DNA from: an uncultured Woeseiaceae bacterium
Lineage (GTDB): Bacteria; Pseudomonadota; Gammaproteobacteria; Steroidobacterales; Woeseiaceae
Assembly: GCA_947258565.1 (NCBI GenBank)
Contig: CAMYJB010000021.1
Location: 1 to 48,106, forward strand
Length of the DNA stretch: 48,106 bases
Reading direction: 5' to 3'
Below are positions 27,163-35,851 of the stretch, in pieces. Position numbers and translations under genes: made by a program. The notes below the pieces were generated by a model, which saw nothing but the letters and a program-made list of their open reading frames with translations, was not told the origin of the DNA and made no database searches. Position 1 is the first letter of the stretch, and each line of letters begins with the position of its first letter.

Positions 27163-28790
27163 CCTCCGCGGCGATCACGCAGCCCGGCGGCGATATCACC
27201 CGCCGCGAGGGCGAAACGGCCGTCGACCGCTTTCGTGTACGCACGGGAGTGCACGGTGTCGATAAGGTGCCACTCGGCCGTACACTGCTCCCGCGTCAGC
27301 GTGAGATGTACCCAGCCGCGCCGCCGCGTGTCCATGAAGCGGACAGCCGGATTGACTGCCTGCGTCGCCTCGACGAGCGCGTCCGGCTCGCGCAGCGGCA
27401 GGTATTCGTCGAACCCCGGGGACGATACGGACGGCGGCATGATCTCGACCGTGACGGGTGTGTCGTCGCCGTGCGGGATGACATTGTTGGCCATCGAGGT
27501 GTGCAGGTCGCCGCTCAACACCACCGGGTTGCGCGCGCGTTCCCTGAGGTCGCGAAGCAAGGTCTCGCGTGCGTGCGGGTAGCCGTTCCAGGTGTCGAGC
27601 ACCATCGGCGGACTGCCCTCGCTCAGGGCCACGTAGTGATCCAGCTGCTCGCGCGGCAACATCGACGGCCGTTCCCGGTCGAGCAAGGGCCCGAGTTCGG
27701 GTGCGCGGACCGGTGCCAGCATGACCTGCTGCCCGATGACCTGCCAGGTCGTGTCCGCCTGCGCCGCGAGCGTGCGCCGTAGCCAGCCTTCCTGGCGATG
27801 CCCCAGCATGCGCCGCTCGGGATCCTGCAGCGCCGCAGCCACGGCTTCGGCCGTGACCGAATCGCCGGCGTCGGGCTGCCGGTCGCGGCCGTAGAGACGC
27901 GTGTCCAGCATGATCAGAGACATCAGGTCACCGTAGCGAAAATCGCGGAAAATGCGGGTATCGGCCCCGTTCGGTACGCCGCGCACCGGCATCCACTCGA
28001 ACCAGGCGCGGATGGCCGCATCGCGGCGATCCTGCCAGCGTCCCTCGTCGTCCTGGTGATTCTCTGCGCCGCCCCGCCATGCGTCATTCGCGAGTTCGTG
28101 GTCGTCCCAGACCGCGATCAGGGGGTGCCGTCGGTGCATCGCGATGGAATCCGCGTCGGCTTTGTACTGCGCATGGCGTCGCCGGTATTCCTGCAGTGTC
28201 GTGACCTCGCCCGCAGGTTCCGGAACCCGGCCGAGCTCTTCCGCATGCTCGGTCGCATACTGGCCCAGTCCGTATTCGTAGATGTAGTCACCGAGGTGTA
28301 TGACGGCGTCGAGATCGTCAGTCAGCGCTATGTCGCGGTAGACGTTGAAATAGCCGGCCGGATAGTTGGAGCAGCTCACGACCGCAAATCGTGCCCTGTC
28401 GACGGCGCCCTCCGGCAAGGTGCGCGCCTGGCCGATGAGCGACACCACATCGTCGACCTCGAAGCGATAATAGAAACTCGATCCGGGCGTCAGCCCGCGC
28501 ACGTCGACCTTGACCGTAAAATCCCACCAGTCATCCGTCCAGGCGATGCCCTGGCGTACGACTTCCCGCATCTCCGGGTCGCTCGCAACCCGCCATCGCA
28601 CCGGCAGATTGCCACCGCTCGCGCCAGTCACGCGTGTCCATACGATAAAGCCGTCGGCCAGCGGATCACCGCTCGCGACACCATGGTCGAAGCTGAGCGT
28701 CCCGTTTTCCGCGGCCCCGCCGGCGCGCAAAGCGGCCAGCGGCGCCAGGAATGCAGCGACGATCGAACGAAGGAAATCTCGCCTAAGCAC
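27159..28790 (-). CDS. PhoD-type alkaline phosphatase D
   Basis: Exported metallophosphoesterase hydrolysing phosphodiesters or phosphomonoesters. The 543 residues start at GTG 28790 with a Tat-type signal (LRRDFLRSIVAAFLAPLAA). The PhoD N-terminal domain holds FDHGVASGDPLADGFIVWTR. Metal ligands lie in AVVSCSNYPAG, VIHLGDYIYEYG and AVWDDHELANDAWRG, with VVLSGDLHTSMAN further on. It is the first gene of a four-gene operon. Phosphate regulation would be expected for PhoD, but I see no clear Pho box in the 58-base gap to the divergent DUF2147 gene. Confidence 0.93.
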   Translation of the reverse strand: MLRRDFLRSIVAAFLAPLAALRAGGAAENGTLSFDHGVASGDPLADGFIVWTRVTGASGGNLPVRWRVASDPEMREVVRQGIAWTDDWWDFTVKVDVRGLTPGSSFYYRFEVDDVVSLIGQARTLPEGAVDRARFAVVSCSNYPAGYFNVYRDIALTDDLDAVIHLGDYIYEYGLGQYATEHAEELGRVPEPAGEVTTLQEYRRRHAQYKADADSIAMHRRHPLIAVWDDHELANDAWRGGAENHQDDEGRWQDRRDAAIRAWFEWMPVRGVPNGADTRIFRDFRYGDLMSLIMLDTRLYGRDRQPDAGDSVTAEAVAAALQDPERRMLGHRQEGWLRRTLAAQADTTWQVIGQQVMLAPVRAPELGPLLDRERPSMLPREQLDHYVALSEGSPPMVLDTWNGYPHARETLLRDLRERARNPVVLSGDLHTSMANNVIPHGDDTPVTVEIMPPSVSSPGFDEYLPLREPDALVEATQAVNPAVRFMDTRRRGWVHLTLTREQCTAEWHLIDTVHSRAYTKAVDGRFALAAGDIAAGLRDRRGG

Positions 28791-28849
28791 TTGGCCCCCG
28801 GCTGCTCGGTTAGTATTACGAAGTCATGGCATCATACCGGGGACGATCG

Positions 28850-29293
28850 ATGATTCCAGCGCTAGGCAGGCTCATTTCCGGCGCGGTACTTTGCGGGGCC
28901 TTTTCCTTGAGCATCGCCAACGACATGCCGCCTGTCGAGGGTACCTGGCTCAGCGGCGACGGCGATGGCTGGATCGAGATCACGCTGGCCGGCGACGGTC
29001 TCAGCGGGGTTATCAAGGGATCCCCCAACGCGGACGATGAGCGCCCCGACAAGGACGAGAAGAACCCGGACCCGGCGCTGCGGGACCGGCCACTTACCGG
29101 TCTGGAACTGTTCGGGAATTTCTCCTACGACGGCGATGGACGCTGGACCGGCGGCACGATTTATGACCCCAACAGCGGCAAGACCTACCGCTGCATCATC
29201 ACCTGGGTGGACGAGGACACGCTGAAGGTCCGCGGCTACGTCGGTGTCCCGTTGCTGGGACGCACCGAAACCTGGACACGCGTGCCGGACTAG
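28850..29293 (+). CDS. DUF2147 secreted protein
   Basis: Small exported protein of 147 residues from ATG 28850, which has GGGGA before it; an upstream ATG at 28826 is less likely. A signal peptide covers about 1-23. The DUF2147 pattern follows: VEGTWLSGDGDGWIEI, GLELFGNFSYDGDGRWTGG, IYDPNSGKTYRCIITWVD and VRGYVGVPLLGRTETWTRV at the end. The family is a calycin-like beta-barrel of unknown function, common in Proteobacteria. It diverges from the PhoD operon. Confidence 0.88.
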   Translation: MIPALGRLISGAVLCGAFSLSIANDMPPVEGTWLSGDGDGWIEITLAGDGLSGVIKGSPNADDERPDKDEKNPDPALRDRPLTGLELFGNFSYDGDGRWTGGTIYDPNSGKTYRCIITWVDEDTLKVRGYVGVPLLGRTETWTRVPD

Positions 29294-29308
29294 CGCTCTC
29301 AGGGGACG

Positions 29309-29710
29309 CTAATCGTCGCCGATGATGGCGTCTGCCTCGATCTCCACGAGCATGCGCGGATCGATGAGGCGGCACACCTCCACCATCGAGGTTGCCGGCA
29401 TCACGTCGCCGAAGGCTTCCCGGTGGGCGCGACCCACCTCCGCCCAGCGATCAATGTCCGTCACGAACGTCCGCGTGCGCACGACATCGGAGAGGCGGCC
29501 GCCGGCCCTTTCGAGCGCAGTCTCGATGACGGCGATACATTGCTTCGCCTGCGCATACATGTCCCCCTCGCCGACCAGCTGGCCATCGGCATCGATAGCC
29601 GCGGATCCGGAGATAGCGATGAAACGCCCCGTTCTCACAGCGCGGGAATAGCCAACCTCTGTCTCCCAGGGGGCACCCGACTGCAGGTTGCTGCGCCTGA
29701 ATTCCGTCAT
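29309..29710 (-). CDS. RidA family protein
   Basis: Enamine/imine deaminase-family protein of 133 residues. Visible family features are GYSRAVRTGRFIAISGSAAI, a middle helix (YAQAKQCIAVIETALERAGG) and RTRTFVTDI with the Arg that binds carboxylates. The C-terminus contains VEVCRLIDPRMLVEIEADAI, with the conserved Glu. Some RidA subgroups are not deaminases. It follows the sterol desaturase gene by 24 bases on the same strand and is probably cotranscribed. Confidence 0.9.
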   Translation of the reverse strand: MTEFRRSNLQSGAPWETEVGYSRAVRTGRFIAISGSAAIDADGQLVGEGDMYAQAKQCIAVIETALERAGGRLSDVVRTRTFVTDIDRWAEVGRAHREAFGDVMPATSMVEVCRLIDPRMLVEIEADAIIGDD

Positions 29711-29783
29711 TCTGTTACCTAATAATTTACTTTATTAATCAGATATTAATTCATGTTTTAAAACAGTTTTTTTACTTAGCTGG
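29711..29783. other. AT-rich segment at the end of the desaturase gene
   Basis: From about 29711 to 29783 the base composition turns sharply AT-rich, covering the last 16 codons of the desaturase (SKKTVLKHELISD and neighbours, with AAA, TTA, ATA and GAT codons) and the spacer to RidA. The rest of both genes is GC-rich. It suggests a junction or replacement of the 3' end. Confidence 0.5.
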
Positions 29784-31018
29784 AGGGCAGCATAGAGTCC
29801 CGCGACGGAGGCAGCAAGGTACGCCCCGGTACCAGCCCAAAGCCAGTGTGCCGGTGCCGCCAGGTGCCCCGCGAGCGCGATCCCCAGCATCCCGGCGGGC
29901 ACGATGACGAGTAACCTGGCCAGTTCGAAGCGCACCGCATAAGGCCTGCCCTCATTCAGCAGTCCGAGCGTATACAGCAACGCCCACAGCAAAATGCACG
30001 GCAGCAGGACCGCGTTCGCGCCTGACTCGGCGAACAGTGCTGCGATCCCGAGCGTCGCTGCGACCGCGACACCGAACTGGGCGAGCACGTAGTGGCGCAG
30101 CCCACCCGCAACCGGCGGATCGAATTTTTCGAATGCGGCCAGCTCGACAGGCCGCCTGGGAAATCGCGCCTCCACGTCCGGCGGGCGCCACCCCGTACGC
30201 CGGAACCAGATACCCAGCTTGTCCCGCCAGCGCCGGGCATGCCGTGCGTCGAACAGCAGGTAGTCGTAGACCTGCAGATTGGCCCAGAACGGGTTCCAGT
30301 TGGCGAGCGGTTTACGCACCCCGAAAACTACCGGTTCATCGTCACGCTCATCCTCGAACGTGCCGAACAGGCGATCCCAAAGGATCAGCATGCCCCCGTA
30401 GTTTTTGTCGATGTAGATTTCGTTCTGCGCGTGGTGGACGCGGTGATTCGACGGCGTCACCAGGATCCTGTCCAGCGCGCCCATGCGATGCACGACCTGC
30501 GTATGCACCCAGAACTGGTAGATCAGGTTGACCGCGTTCACGGTCACCAGCACCTCCAGCGGGAACCCGATCACGAACAGGGGCACGTAGAAGATCCAGC
30601 CGAAGAGAAAGCCCGTGCTGGTCTGCCGCAGTGCGGTCGACAGGTTGTAGTCCTCGCTCTGGTGGTGCACCGCGTGGGCCGCCCAGAGTATCGAGATCTC
30701 GTGGCTGAAACGGTGAAACCAGTAATAGCAGAAGTCCCAGGCCAGCGCGGCCGTCACCCAGAGCGCAATGCCACGCGGTGAGGCGTCGAACCAGGCGAGC
30801 GGCATGTCGATGAGGGCAAAATTCTCGAGCACGAAGCCCCAGGCGATCAGCGGCAGCAGCTTCGTGAAGTAGCCGATCGTCGTGCTCAGCGTACCCGCGC
30901 TGAGGCTGTTGATTGCGTCGTTGGCGCGGTACAGGCCGCTGCCGCGGCGCCTGTCGATGGCCAGTTCGGCGATCAACGCCAGCAGGAAGAACGGCACGGC
31001 CAGGGCGATCAGGTCCAT
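29735..31018 (-). CDS. Sterol desaturase family (fatty acid hydroxylase superfamily) protein
   Basis: Membrane diiron oxygenase-like protein of 427 residues. The eight-His pattern is readable: FCYYWFHRFSHEISILWAAH, AVHHQSEDYN, and HRVHHAQNEIYIDKNYGG with WDRLFGTF after it. Hydrophobic helices lie at about 3-20, 45-65 and 140-175. After the catalytic part a second membrane section (about 300-415) with four more helices is added, as in the longer alkylglycerol-monooxygenase-like members. It probably hydroxylates or desaturates a lipid; the substrate is unknown. The last 13 residues are in AT-rich codons unlike the rest. It diverges from the decarboxylase-like gene. Confidence 0.9.
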   Translation of the reverse strand: MDLIALAVPFFLLALIAELAIDRRRGSGLYRANDAINSLSAGTLSTTIGYFTKLLPLIAWGFVLENFALIDMPLAWFDASPRGIALWVTAALAWDFCYYWFHRFSHEISILWAAHAVHHQSEDYNLSTALRQTSTGFLFGWIFYVPLFVIGFPLEVLVTVNAVNLIYQFWVHTQVVHRMGALDRILVTPSNHRVHHAQNEIYIDKNYGGMLILWDRLFGTFEDERDDEPVVFGVRKPLANWNPFWANLQVYDYLLFDARHARRWRDKLGIWFRRTGWRPPDVEARFPRRPVELAAFEKFDPPVAGGLRHYVLAQFGVAVAATLGIAALFAESGANAVLLPCILLWALLYTLGLLNEGRPYAVRFELARLLVIVPAGMLGIALAGHLAAPAHWLWAGTGAYLAASVAGLYAALQLSKKTVLKHELISD

Positions 31019-31100
31019 CCGCGAATTGTAACCGGACTTCCGGCGCTGGCGAGGTCGTTTTTACGGTAAGCTCGCGACCCTGAACCGAACGGACGGATGC

Positions 31101-32447
31101 ATGATCAACCGCGACGAACTGGACGTGCTGCGCGCCGCGCTCGAAAAACTGGAGAGTGGGTTCGCCGATTTGCCGCATTTCGAAGCCACGTTCGATACCG
31201 CTGCCGTGTCGACAGTAATGCAGCAGGTTGCCGAACGTATGCAGGACAACTATCCCTACTTCCATCCGCTGTATGCCGGCCAGATGCTGAAACCGCCGCA
31301 CCCTGTGGCGCGAATCGCGTACGCGCTGTCACTGTGGATCAACCCGAACAATCACGCGCTCGACGGCGGCCGCGCGAGTTCGGCGCTCGAGAAGGAATGC
31401 ATCGTCGAGCTGGGCAGTATGTTCGGCTGGGATTCACCGCTGGGTCACCTCACCGGCGGCGGCACGATGGCCAATCTGGAAGCTCTCTGGATCGCAAGCC
31501 AGTTGCAGCCGGGCAAACGCATCGTCGCCTCGGAGCAGGCTCACTACACTCACGCGCGCATCTGCGAAGTGCTCGGTATTCCGTTCACGGCCGTACGTTG
31601 CACGCCAGCCGGACACATGGACCTGTCGCATCTCGACGAGCTGCTCGACCAGGGTAATGTCGGCACTGTCGTGGCGACGATCGGCAATACCGGATTCGGC
31701 GAGGTGGATCCGCTACCCGAGATCCTGGAGCGGGCCGGGCAACCCGGCGTCCGTGTCCACGCGGATGCGGCCTACGGCGGTTACTTCACGCTCGCCAGCA
31801 AACTGGGCGACAAAGCCCGTGCGGCGTACGATCGTCTCCACGACGCCGACTCCATCGTCATCGACCCGCACAAGCACGGCCTGCAGCCCTATGGCTGCGG
31901 CTGCGTGCTGTTTCGAGATCCGGCGGACGGCCGTTTCTACAAACATGATTCCCCGTACACCTATTTCAGTTCGGAGCAACTGCATCTCGGCGAAATCAGC
32001 CTGGAGTGCTCGCGGCCCGGCGCGTCCGCGGTCGCGTTGTGGGCGACGCACCGGCTACTGCCGCCGGTCAAAGGCGGTGACTTCGCGCGCGACCTGGACC
32101 GCTGCCTTCAGGCTGGCCGGGACTTCTGGTCGCGGCTCGACGCGAGCCCTTCATTCCACCCACTGATGCACCCTGAACTCGACATCGTGGTATACGCGGT
32201 CGATTCGCCCGACACGGCCACCGCGTCTGCACGCGCAGCGGAGCTGTTCGAACTGGCCGCAACGGACAACCTGCACCTGGCGCTGATCGAGCTGCCGGCC
32301 GAAATGCTGCAAGCCTATGTTCCCGGGATTCGTGCAACCACGGACACCGTAACCTGCCTGCGCTCGGTCCTGATGAAACCCGAGCACGAGGAATGGCTCG
32401 AGCCGATCATGTCGATCCTCGAACGCGGCGTCAGCCGCCTGAAATAG
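31101..32447 (+). CDS. Group II PLP-dependent decarboxylase-like enzyme
   Basis: Cytosolic fold-type I PLP enzyme of 448 residues. Typical motifs of the glutamate/tyrosine/aromatic amino-acid decarboxylase group are visible: GHLTGGGTMANLEALW (PLP phosphate region), SEQAHYTHARICEVLG, VHADAAYGGYFTL (Asp on the pyridine ring) and SIVIDPHKHGLQPYGCGCVL with the Schiff-base Lys. Decarboxylases keep the N-terminal HPLYAGQMLKPPHP, seen here. The substrate amino acid cannot be read from sequence. The last 17 bases overlap the end of crcB on the other strand. Confidence 0.85.
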   Translation: MINRDELDVLRAALEKLESGFADLPHFEATFDTAAVSTVMQQVAERMQDNYPYFHPLYAGQMLKPPHPVARIAYALSLWINPNNHALDGGRASSALEKECIVELGSMFGWDSPLGHLTGGGTMANLEALWIASQLQPGKRIVASEQAHYTHARICEVLGIPFTAVRCTPAGHMDLSHLDELLDQGNVGTVVATIGNTGFGEVDPLPEILERAGQPGVRVHADAAYGGYFTLASKLGDKARAAYDRLHDADSIVIDPHKHGLQPYGCGCVLFRDPADGRFYKHDSPYTYFSSEQLHLGEISLECSRPGASAVALWATHRLLPPVKGGDFARDLDRCLQAGRDFWSRLDASPSFHPLMHPELDIVVYAVDSPDTATASARAAELFELAATDNLHLALIELPAEMLQAYVPGIRATTDTVTCLRSVLMKPEHEEWLEPIMSILERGVSRLK

Positions 32448-32847
32448 TCGACAGCGCCCGCGTCACGATAAAGCCGAGATAGAAACAGGCAAAGCCGCCC
32501 ACCATCGTGACGGTCATGTAGGAAAAGGAGCCGAAAAGCTCCCCTCGCTGCAGCATCGTGTGCAGCTCCATGACCAGCGCCGACAACGTGGTAAAGCTGC
32601 CACAGAAGCCGATGGCGAACAGCAGGCGGTACTGATCCGGGATTATTCCCGCCTCGTTGAACCAGGAGGACGCGGCAACGAGATAGGCGATGACCCCCAT
32701 TACCAGGCAACCGCTGAGGTTTGCCCCCAGCGTGCCCCAGGGAAACGGCGTGTCACGCTGCAAGGTTACGTTCAGCGCAAAACGTGCCATCGCGCCCAGC
32801 GCGCCGCCGACGGCGACGAACAGGTAAGCAAGCGCGATGGCCCTCAC
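32431..32847 (-). CDS. crcB: Fluoride ion transporter CrcB/FluC
   Basis: Small four-helix membrane protein of 138 residues forming a dimeric fluoride channel that protects the cell from fluoride. Family motifs: VGGALGAMARF at the start, WGTLGANLSGCLVMG with the conserved Asn, and GFCGSFTTLSALVMEL with the paired Phe-box residues. The start is GTG 32847, 12 bases after the nitronate monooxygenase stop, so it is the last gene of the ccm transcription unit. The short gap leaves no room for a fluoride riboswitch. Confidence 0.95.
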   Translation of the reverse strand: MRAIALAYLFVAVGGALGAMARFALNVTLQRDTPFPWGTLGANLSGCLVMGVIAYLVAASSWFNEAGIIPDQYRLLFAIGFCGSFTTLSALVMELHTMLQRGELFGSFSYMTVTMVGGFACFYLGFIVTRALSTISGG

Positions 32848-32859
32848 GCCGCCACTCCC

Positions 32860-33834
32860 CTAGACACGGGCAAGCCGCTCGCGCGCGGCGTCGTACTCGG
32901 CTTCGATGCGCAGTACGAGATCGTGCGTCGGGAGAACATCGTCGATATTGCCGACGCCCTGTCCCGCCCCCCATATGTCGCGCCATGCCTTGGCATCGCT
33001 TTTCGCCGAACTGGCGAAGTCCATCGCCGACGTGTCCACGTCCGGCAGCTTGTCCGGGTCCAGTCCTGCATTCTCGATACTGCCGCGGAGGTAGCTGCCG
33101 TGCACGCCCGTGAAGACCGGGGTGTACACGATGTCGGCCGCCTTGCTCGAGACGATCATCTGCTTGTACTCGTCAGGCGCATTTGCCTCGTGCGTGGCGA
33201 TGAAGCGCGTGCCGATGTAGGCAAGGTCGGCACCCATCGCCTGCGCCGCAAGAATATCGCCGCCGCTCGACATGGCGCCCGAGAGGATAACGACGCCGTC
33301 GAATTCGCGCCGGATCTCCTTGACCAGCGCAAAGGGGCTCAGTGGCCCCGCGTGACCGCCGGCGCCCGAGCACACGGCGATGATGCCGTCTACCCCCTGC
33401 TCCATTGCCTTGCGTGCATGGCGCAGGCTGATGACGTCGTGGAATACCAGGCCGCCATAGCTGTGGACCGCGTCGACGACGTCGCCCGGGGGGCGCAGGC
33501 TCGTGATGATGATCGGCACCTCGTGCCGCACGCAGGTTTCCATGTCGGCGCGCAGCCGCGTATTGCTGCCGTGAACGATCTGGTTCACGGCAAATGGCGC
33601 CACCGGGACAGCGGGGTTGGCCTCGGAATAGGTCGCCAGCCGCTCTTTGATGTCCACGATCCATTCTTCGAGGCGCTCCTGAGGTCGCGCGTTCAGCGCC
33701 GGGAACGAACCGATGATGCCCGCCGTGCACTGTGCGGCGACGAGGTCGGGCACCGAGACGATGAACATCGGTGCGCCAATCAGCGGGATGCGCAGACTGC
33801 GGATGAGGCTGGCGGCTTCGGACTCGGTAGCCAC
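32860..33834 (-). CDS. Nitronate monooxygenase family protein
   Basis: FMN-dependent TIM-barrel enzyme oxidising alkyl nitronates or a related substrate. The 324 residues begin at GTG 33834 (an internal ATG is less likely). Visible motifs: LIGAPMFIVSVPDLVAA at the start, IIITSLRPPGDVV, CSGAGGHAGPLSPFALV (FMN and catalytic His), VILSGAMSSGGDILAAQAMG and ADLAYIGTRFIATHEA (phosphate site). It follows ccmI by 10 bases and precedes crcB by 12, so it lies inside the ccm operon, although it has no known part in cytochrome maturation. Confidence 0.9.
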   Translation of the reverse strand: MATESEAASLIRSLRIPLIGAPMFIVSVPDLVAAQCTAGIIGSFPALNARPQERLEEWIVDIKERLATYSEANPAVPVAPFAVNQIVHGSNTRLRADMETCVRHEVPIIITSLRPPGDVVDAVHSYGGLVFHDVISLRHARKAMEQGVDGIIAVCSGAGGHAGPLSPFALVKEIRREFDGVVILSGAMSSGGDILAAQAMGADLAYIGTRFIATHEANAPDEYKQMIVSSKAADIVYTPVFTGVHGSYLRGSIENAGLDPDKLPDVDTSAMDFASSAKSDAKAWRDIWGAGQGVGNIDDVLPTHDLVLRIEAEYDAARERLARV

Positions 33835-33844
33835 GACCCGCGCG

Positions 33845-34897
33845 CTACTCGACCGGGGTATCGATCGAGAGAGCTATCGATCCGTTCTCGGCCGGCTTTA
33901 CGATGACGCTGCCGAACCAGTCGCCCGGCTGGCTGCCGGGCTGGCCGGACAAGGATACCCGGGCGATCAGCTCGAACTCCTCGAAGCCGGACAGTTCCCG
34001 CCCCGGCACCATGGATTCCCGGTCGCCGAGCTGCACGACCGCGGGCAACTCCGCGAGCCTGCGTCGCGTGACCGCAATCGGCGGCGAAGGCGCCGACGGA
34101 TCGCGCGCGATCACGAACACCGTCGCGTCAGCCGGCAGCGCACTTTGCGCAGCCTCGGACAGCGCAATACTGGCGCTCACCACCGCCCCCGCTTCCAGCG
34201 GCGCCGGTTCGGGCGCCGACCCGGACTGTGCTGGCTGCTGCACGGCCGCAGCGGCCGGCGGCGCCGGTTCGCCACGCCATTCCGCTATGCGTTGCTCGAT
34301 AACATCCCGGATGTCTGCAGGTGGATTCGTACCCAGCAACCGCTCCCAGCGGTCGGCGGCAAGGCCGGTGTCGCCGCGGTTGACCGCGCCGAGGCCGCCC
34401 CAGAACAAGGCACCCTGGTTGTTCGGCTCGATGGCCAGGGCATTCTCGAACAACGACATCGCACGTTGCGGCATCGTTTGTCCGCCCTCGGCCGCGAGCA
34501 CGGCCTCGCCGAGCTCGACGAGACCCTGGGCATTCTGTCCGTCTTCGAGTTCGGCGACGCGCTCGAATGCCGCAACGGCCCCGCGGTAATTATTGAGCGA
34601 CATGTAGGACCTGCCCAGCATGCGCCAGCCGCCGAGATCGTCGGGATTGTCCTCGAGGCGCTGCGCGAGTGCCTCGACCACCTCGACCATGTCGTCGGCC
34701 ACTTCACCGCCGTGGGTCAGCGCCTGATTTTCGAGCCCCGGGCTGCCGAGCATGGCGTAAAGACCTGCCGACGATGCAACGACAAACAGCACGGCGGCCG
34801 CTACCACGCCGAAATTGCGCGAGTTCTCTCGCAGGAACGGCCATACGGCGAAGACCACGCCCGCAAAACTCATCACACCAAGCGTCAACCACAGCAT
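33845..34897 (-). CDS. ccmI: Cytochrome c biogenesis protein CcmI
   Basis: Inner-membrane chaperone presenting apocytochrome c to the CcmF-CcmH haem ligase. The 350 residues have two membrane helices at 1-21 and about 29-51. A periplasmic TPR region follows (about 70-200; GGWRMLGRSYMSLNNYRGAV, ALAIEPNNQGALFWGG), then a Pro/Ala-rich linker and a beta-rich C-terminal domain (about 235-350). Unlike the standard protein, the cytoplasmic loop between the two helices is only about seven residues, so the leucine-zipper segment is missing. It is the last classical ccm gene; the start lies 7 bases after the ccmH stop. Confidence 0.9.
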   Translation of the reverse strand: MLWLTLGVMSFAGVVFAVWPFLRENSRNFGVVAAAVLFVVASSAGLYAMLGSPGLENQALTHGGEVADDMVEVVEALAQRLEDNPDDLGGWRMLGRSYMSLNNYRGAVAAFERVAELEDGQNAQGLVELGEAVLAAEGGQTMPQRAMSLFENALAIEPNNQGALFWGGLGAVNRGDTGLAADRWERLLGTNPPADIRDVIEQRIAEWRGEPAPPAAAAVQQPAQSGSAPEPAPLEAGAVVSASIALSEAAQSALPADATVFVIARDPSAPSPPIAVTRRRLAELPAVVQLGDRESMVPGRELSGFEEFELIARVSLSGQPGSQPGDWFGSVIVKPAENGSIALSIDTPVE

Positions 34898-34904
34898 GAG
34901 CGTT

Positions 34905-35327
34905 CTACTCCTCGGCCGCCGCGTCGCCTTCCATGGGCATGGCCATGCGGCGCCTGAGTATATTCACGAGCACGAAGCCGCCGGCGAGCAACAGTGCGAT
35001 CGGCGCAATCCACAACACCAGGGTCTTGCCCGACATGCGTGGGCGGTAGAGCGCAAACTCGCCGTAACGAGCCACCAGGAAATCGTAGATCTCATCGTCC
35101 GTCTTGCCCTCGCCCAGCATTCGCCGGATCTCGCGCCGCAGGTCGCCGGCGAGAAATGCATTCGAGTCCTTGATGCTCTGGTTCTGGCATTTGAGGCAGC
35201 GGACTTCCTCGATGATGTGTTCGTAGCGCGCCTGCAGTTCAGGGTCGTCGAAGGCCTTGTCGGTGTCGATCGCCAGCGCCGCAGAGGCCATTGCAAACAG
35301 CAGAGCACAAGCAATGAGCGGCCTCAT
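34905..35327 (-). CDS. ccmH: Cytochrome c biogenesis protein CcmH
   Basis: Periplasmic thiol-redox subunit of the haem ligase that keeps apocytochrome CXXCH cysteines reduced. The 140 residues have a signal peptide (about 1-19), a family region EEVRCLKCQNQSIKDSNA with the CxxC pair, a three-helix bundle (DLRREIRRMLGEGKTDDEIYD) and a C-terminal membrane helix (LVLWIAPIALLLAGGFVLV). It is the short, single-domain form, with the TPR part encoded separately as ccmI. The ATG overlaps the ccmG stop by 4 bases. Confidence 0.95.
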   Translation of the reverse strand: MRPLIACALLFAMASAALAIDTDKAFDDPELQARYEHIIEEVRCLKCQNQSIKDSNAFLAGDLRREIRRMLGEGKTDDEIYDFLVARYGEFALYRPRMSGKTLVLWIAPIALLLAGGFVLVNILRRRMAMPMEGDAAAEE

Positions 35328-35851
35328 GACGATGGCTCCCCGGCGTCGATGAGCGGCACGAAATCTTCCTGCCAGATCGCCGCGTTCAGCGGGCCGAGGT
35401 GTTTGTGCAGGACGATTCCGTCGGGGCTGATGAGGAACGTCTCCGGTGCGCCGTAGACGCCCCAGTCGATGCCGACGCGGCCGTCCGCGTCGAACGCCGA
35501 GAACTCGTAGGGGTCGCCGAGCTGCTGGAGCCAGCGCAGCGCTTCCTCGCGATTATCGCGCCAGTTGATGCCGTAAATCGGGATCGCGCCGGAACGAGCC
35601 AACTGCATGAGAAAACCGTGCTCCTGGCGGCAACCGCCACACCAGGTCGCCCAGACGTTGACGAGCGCCATCTTGCCCGAGTAGTCCGCCGACCCGACGA
35701 TACGCTCCGGTTCCGTCAGTGATGCAACCTCGAACGTCGGCGCCTGCTCGCCGAGGAACGGCGACGGTAGCTCGCGCGGGTCGTTGAACAGGCCGAAGGA
35801 AAAGACCACGACCAGCAGCAGGAAGACGACGATGGGAATGGCGAATCGCAT
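35324..35851 (-). CDS. ccmG: Thiol:disulfide interchange protein DsbE/CcmG
   Basis: Membrane-anchored thioredoxin-like reductant for apocytochrome c and CcmH. From ATG 35851 it has 175 residues: an N-terminal anchor (AIPIVVFLLLVVVFSFGLF), the active-site segment NVWATWCGGCRQEHGFL and the GVYGAPETFLISPDGI stretch containing the cis-Pro. The start overlaps the ccmF stop by one base (TGATG). A longer frame to 36010 overlaps ccmF and is not real. Confidence 0.95.
   Translation of the reverse strand: MRFAIPIVVFLLLVVVFSFGLFNDPRELPSPFLGEQAPTFEVASLTEPERIVGSADYSGKMALVNVWATWCGGCRQEHGFLMQLARSGAIPIYGINWRDNREEALRWLQQLGDPYEFSAFDADGRVGIDWGVYGAPETFLISPDGIVLHKHLGPLNAAIWQEDFVPLIDAGEPSS

Noticed and set aside
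32847..32860. Fluoride riboswitch ahead of crcB
   Set aside because: Only 12 bases separate crcB from the upstream gene, too short for an aptamer.
32560..33906. 448-codon plus-strand frame over crcB and the nitronate monooxygenase gene
   Set aside because: Antisense shadow without family resemblance.
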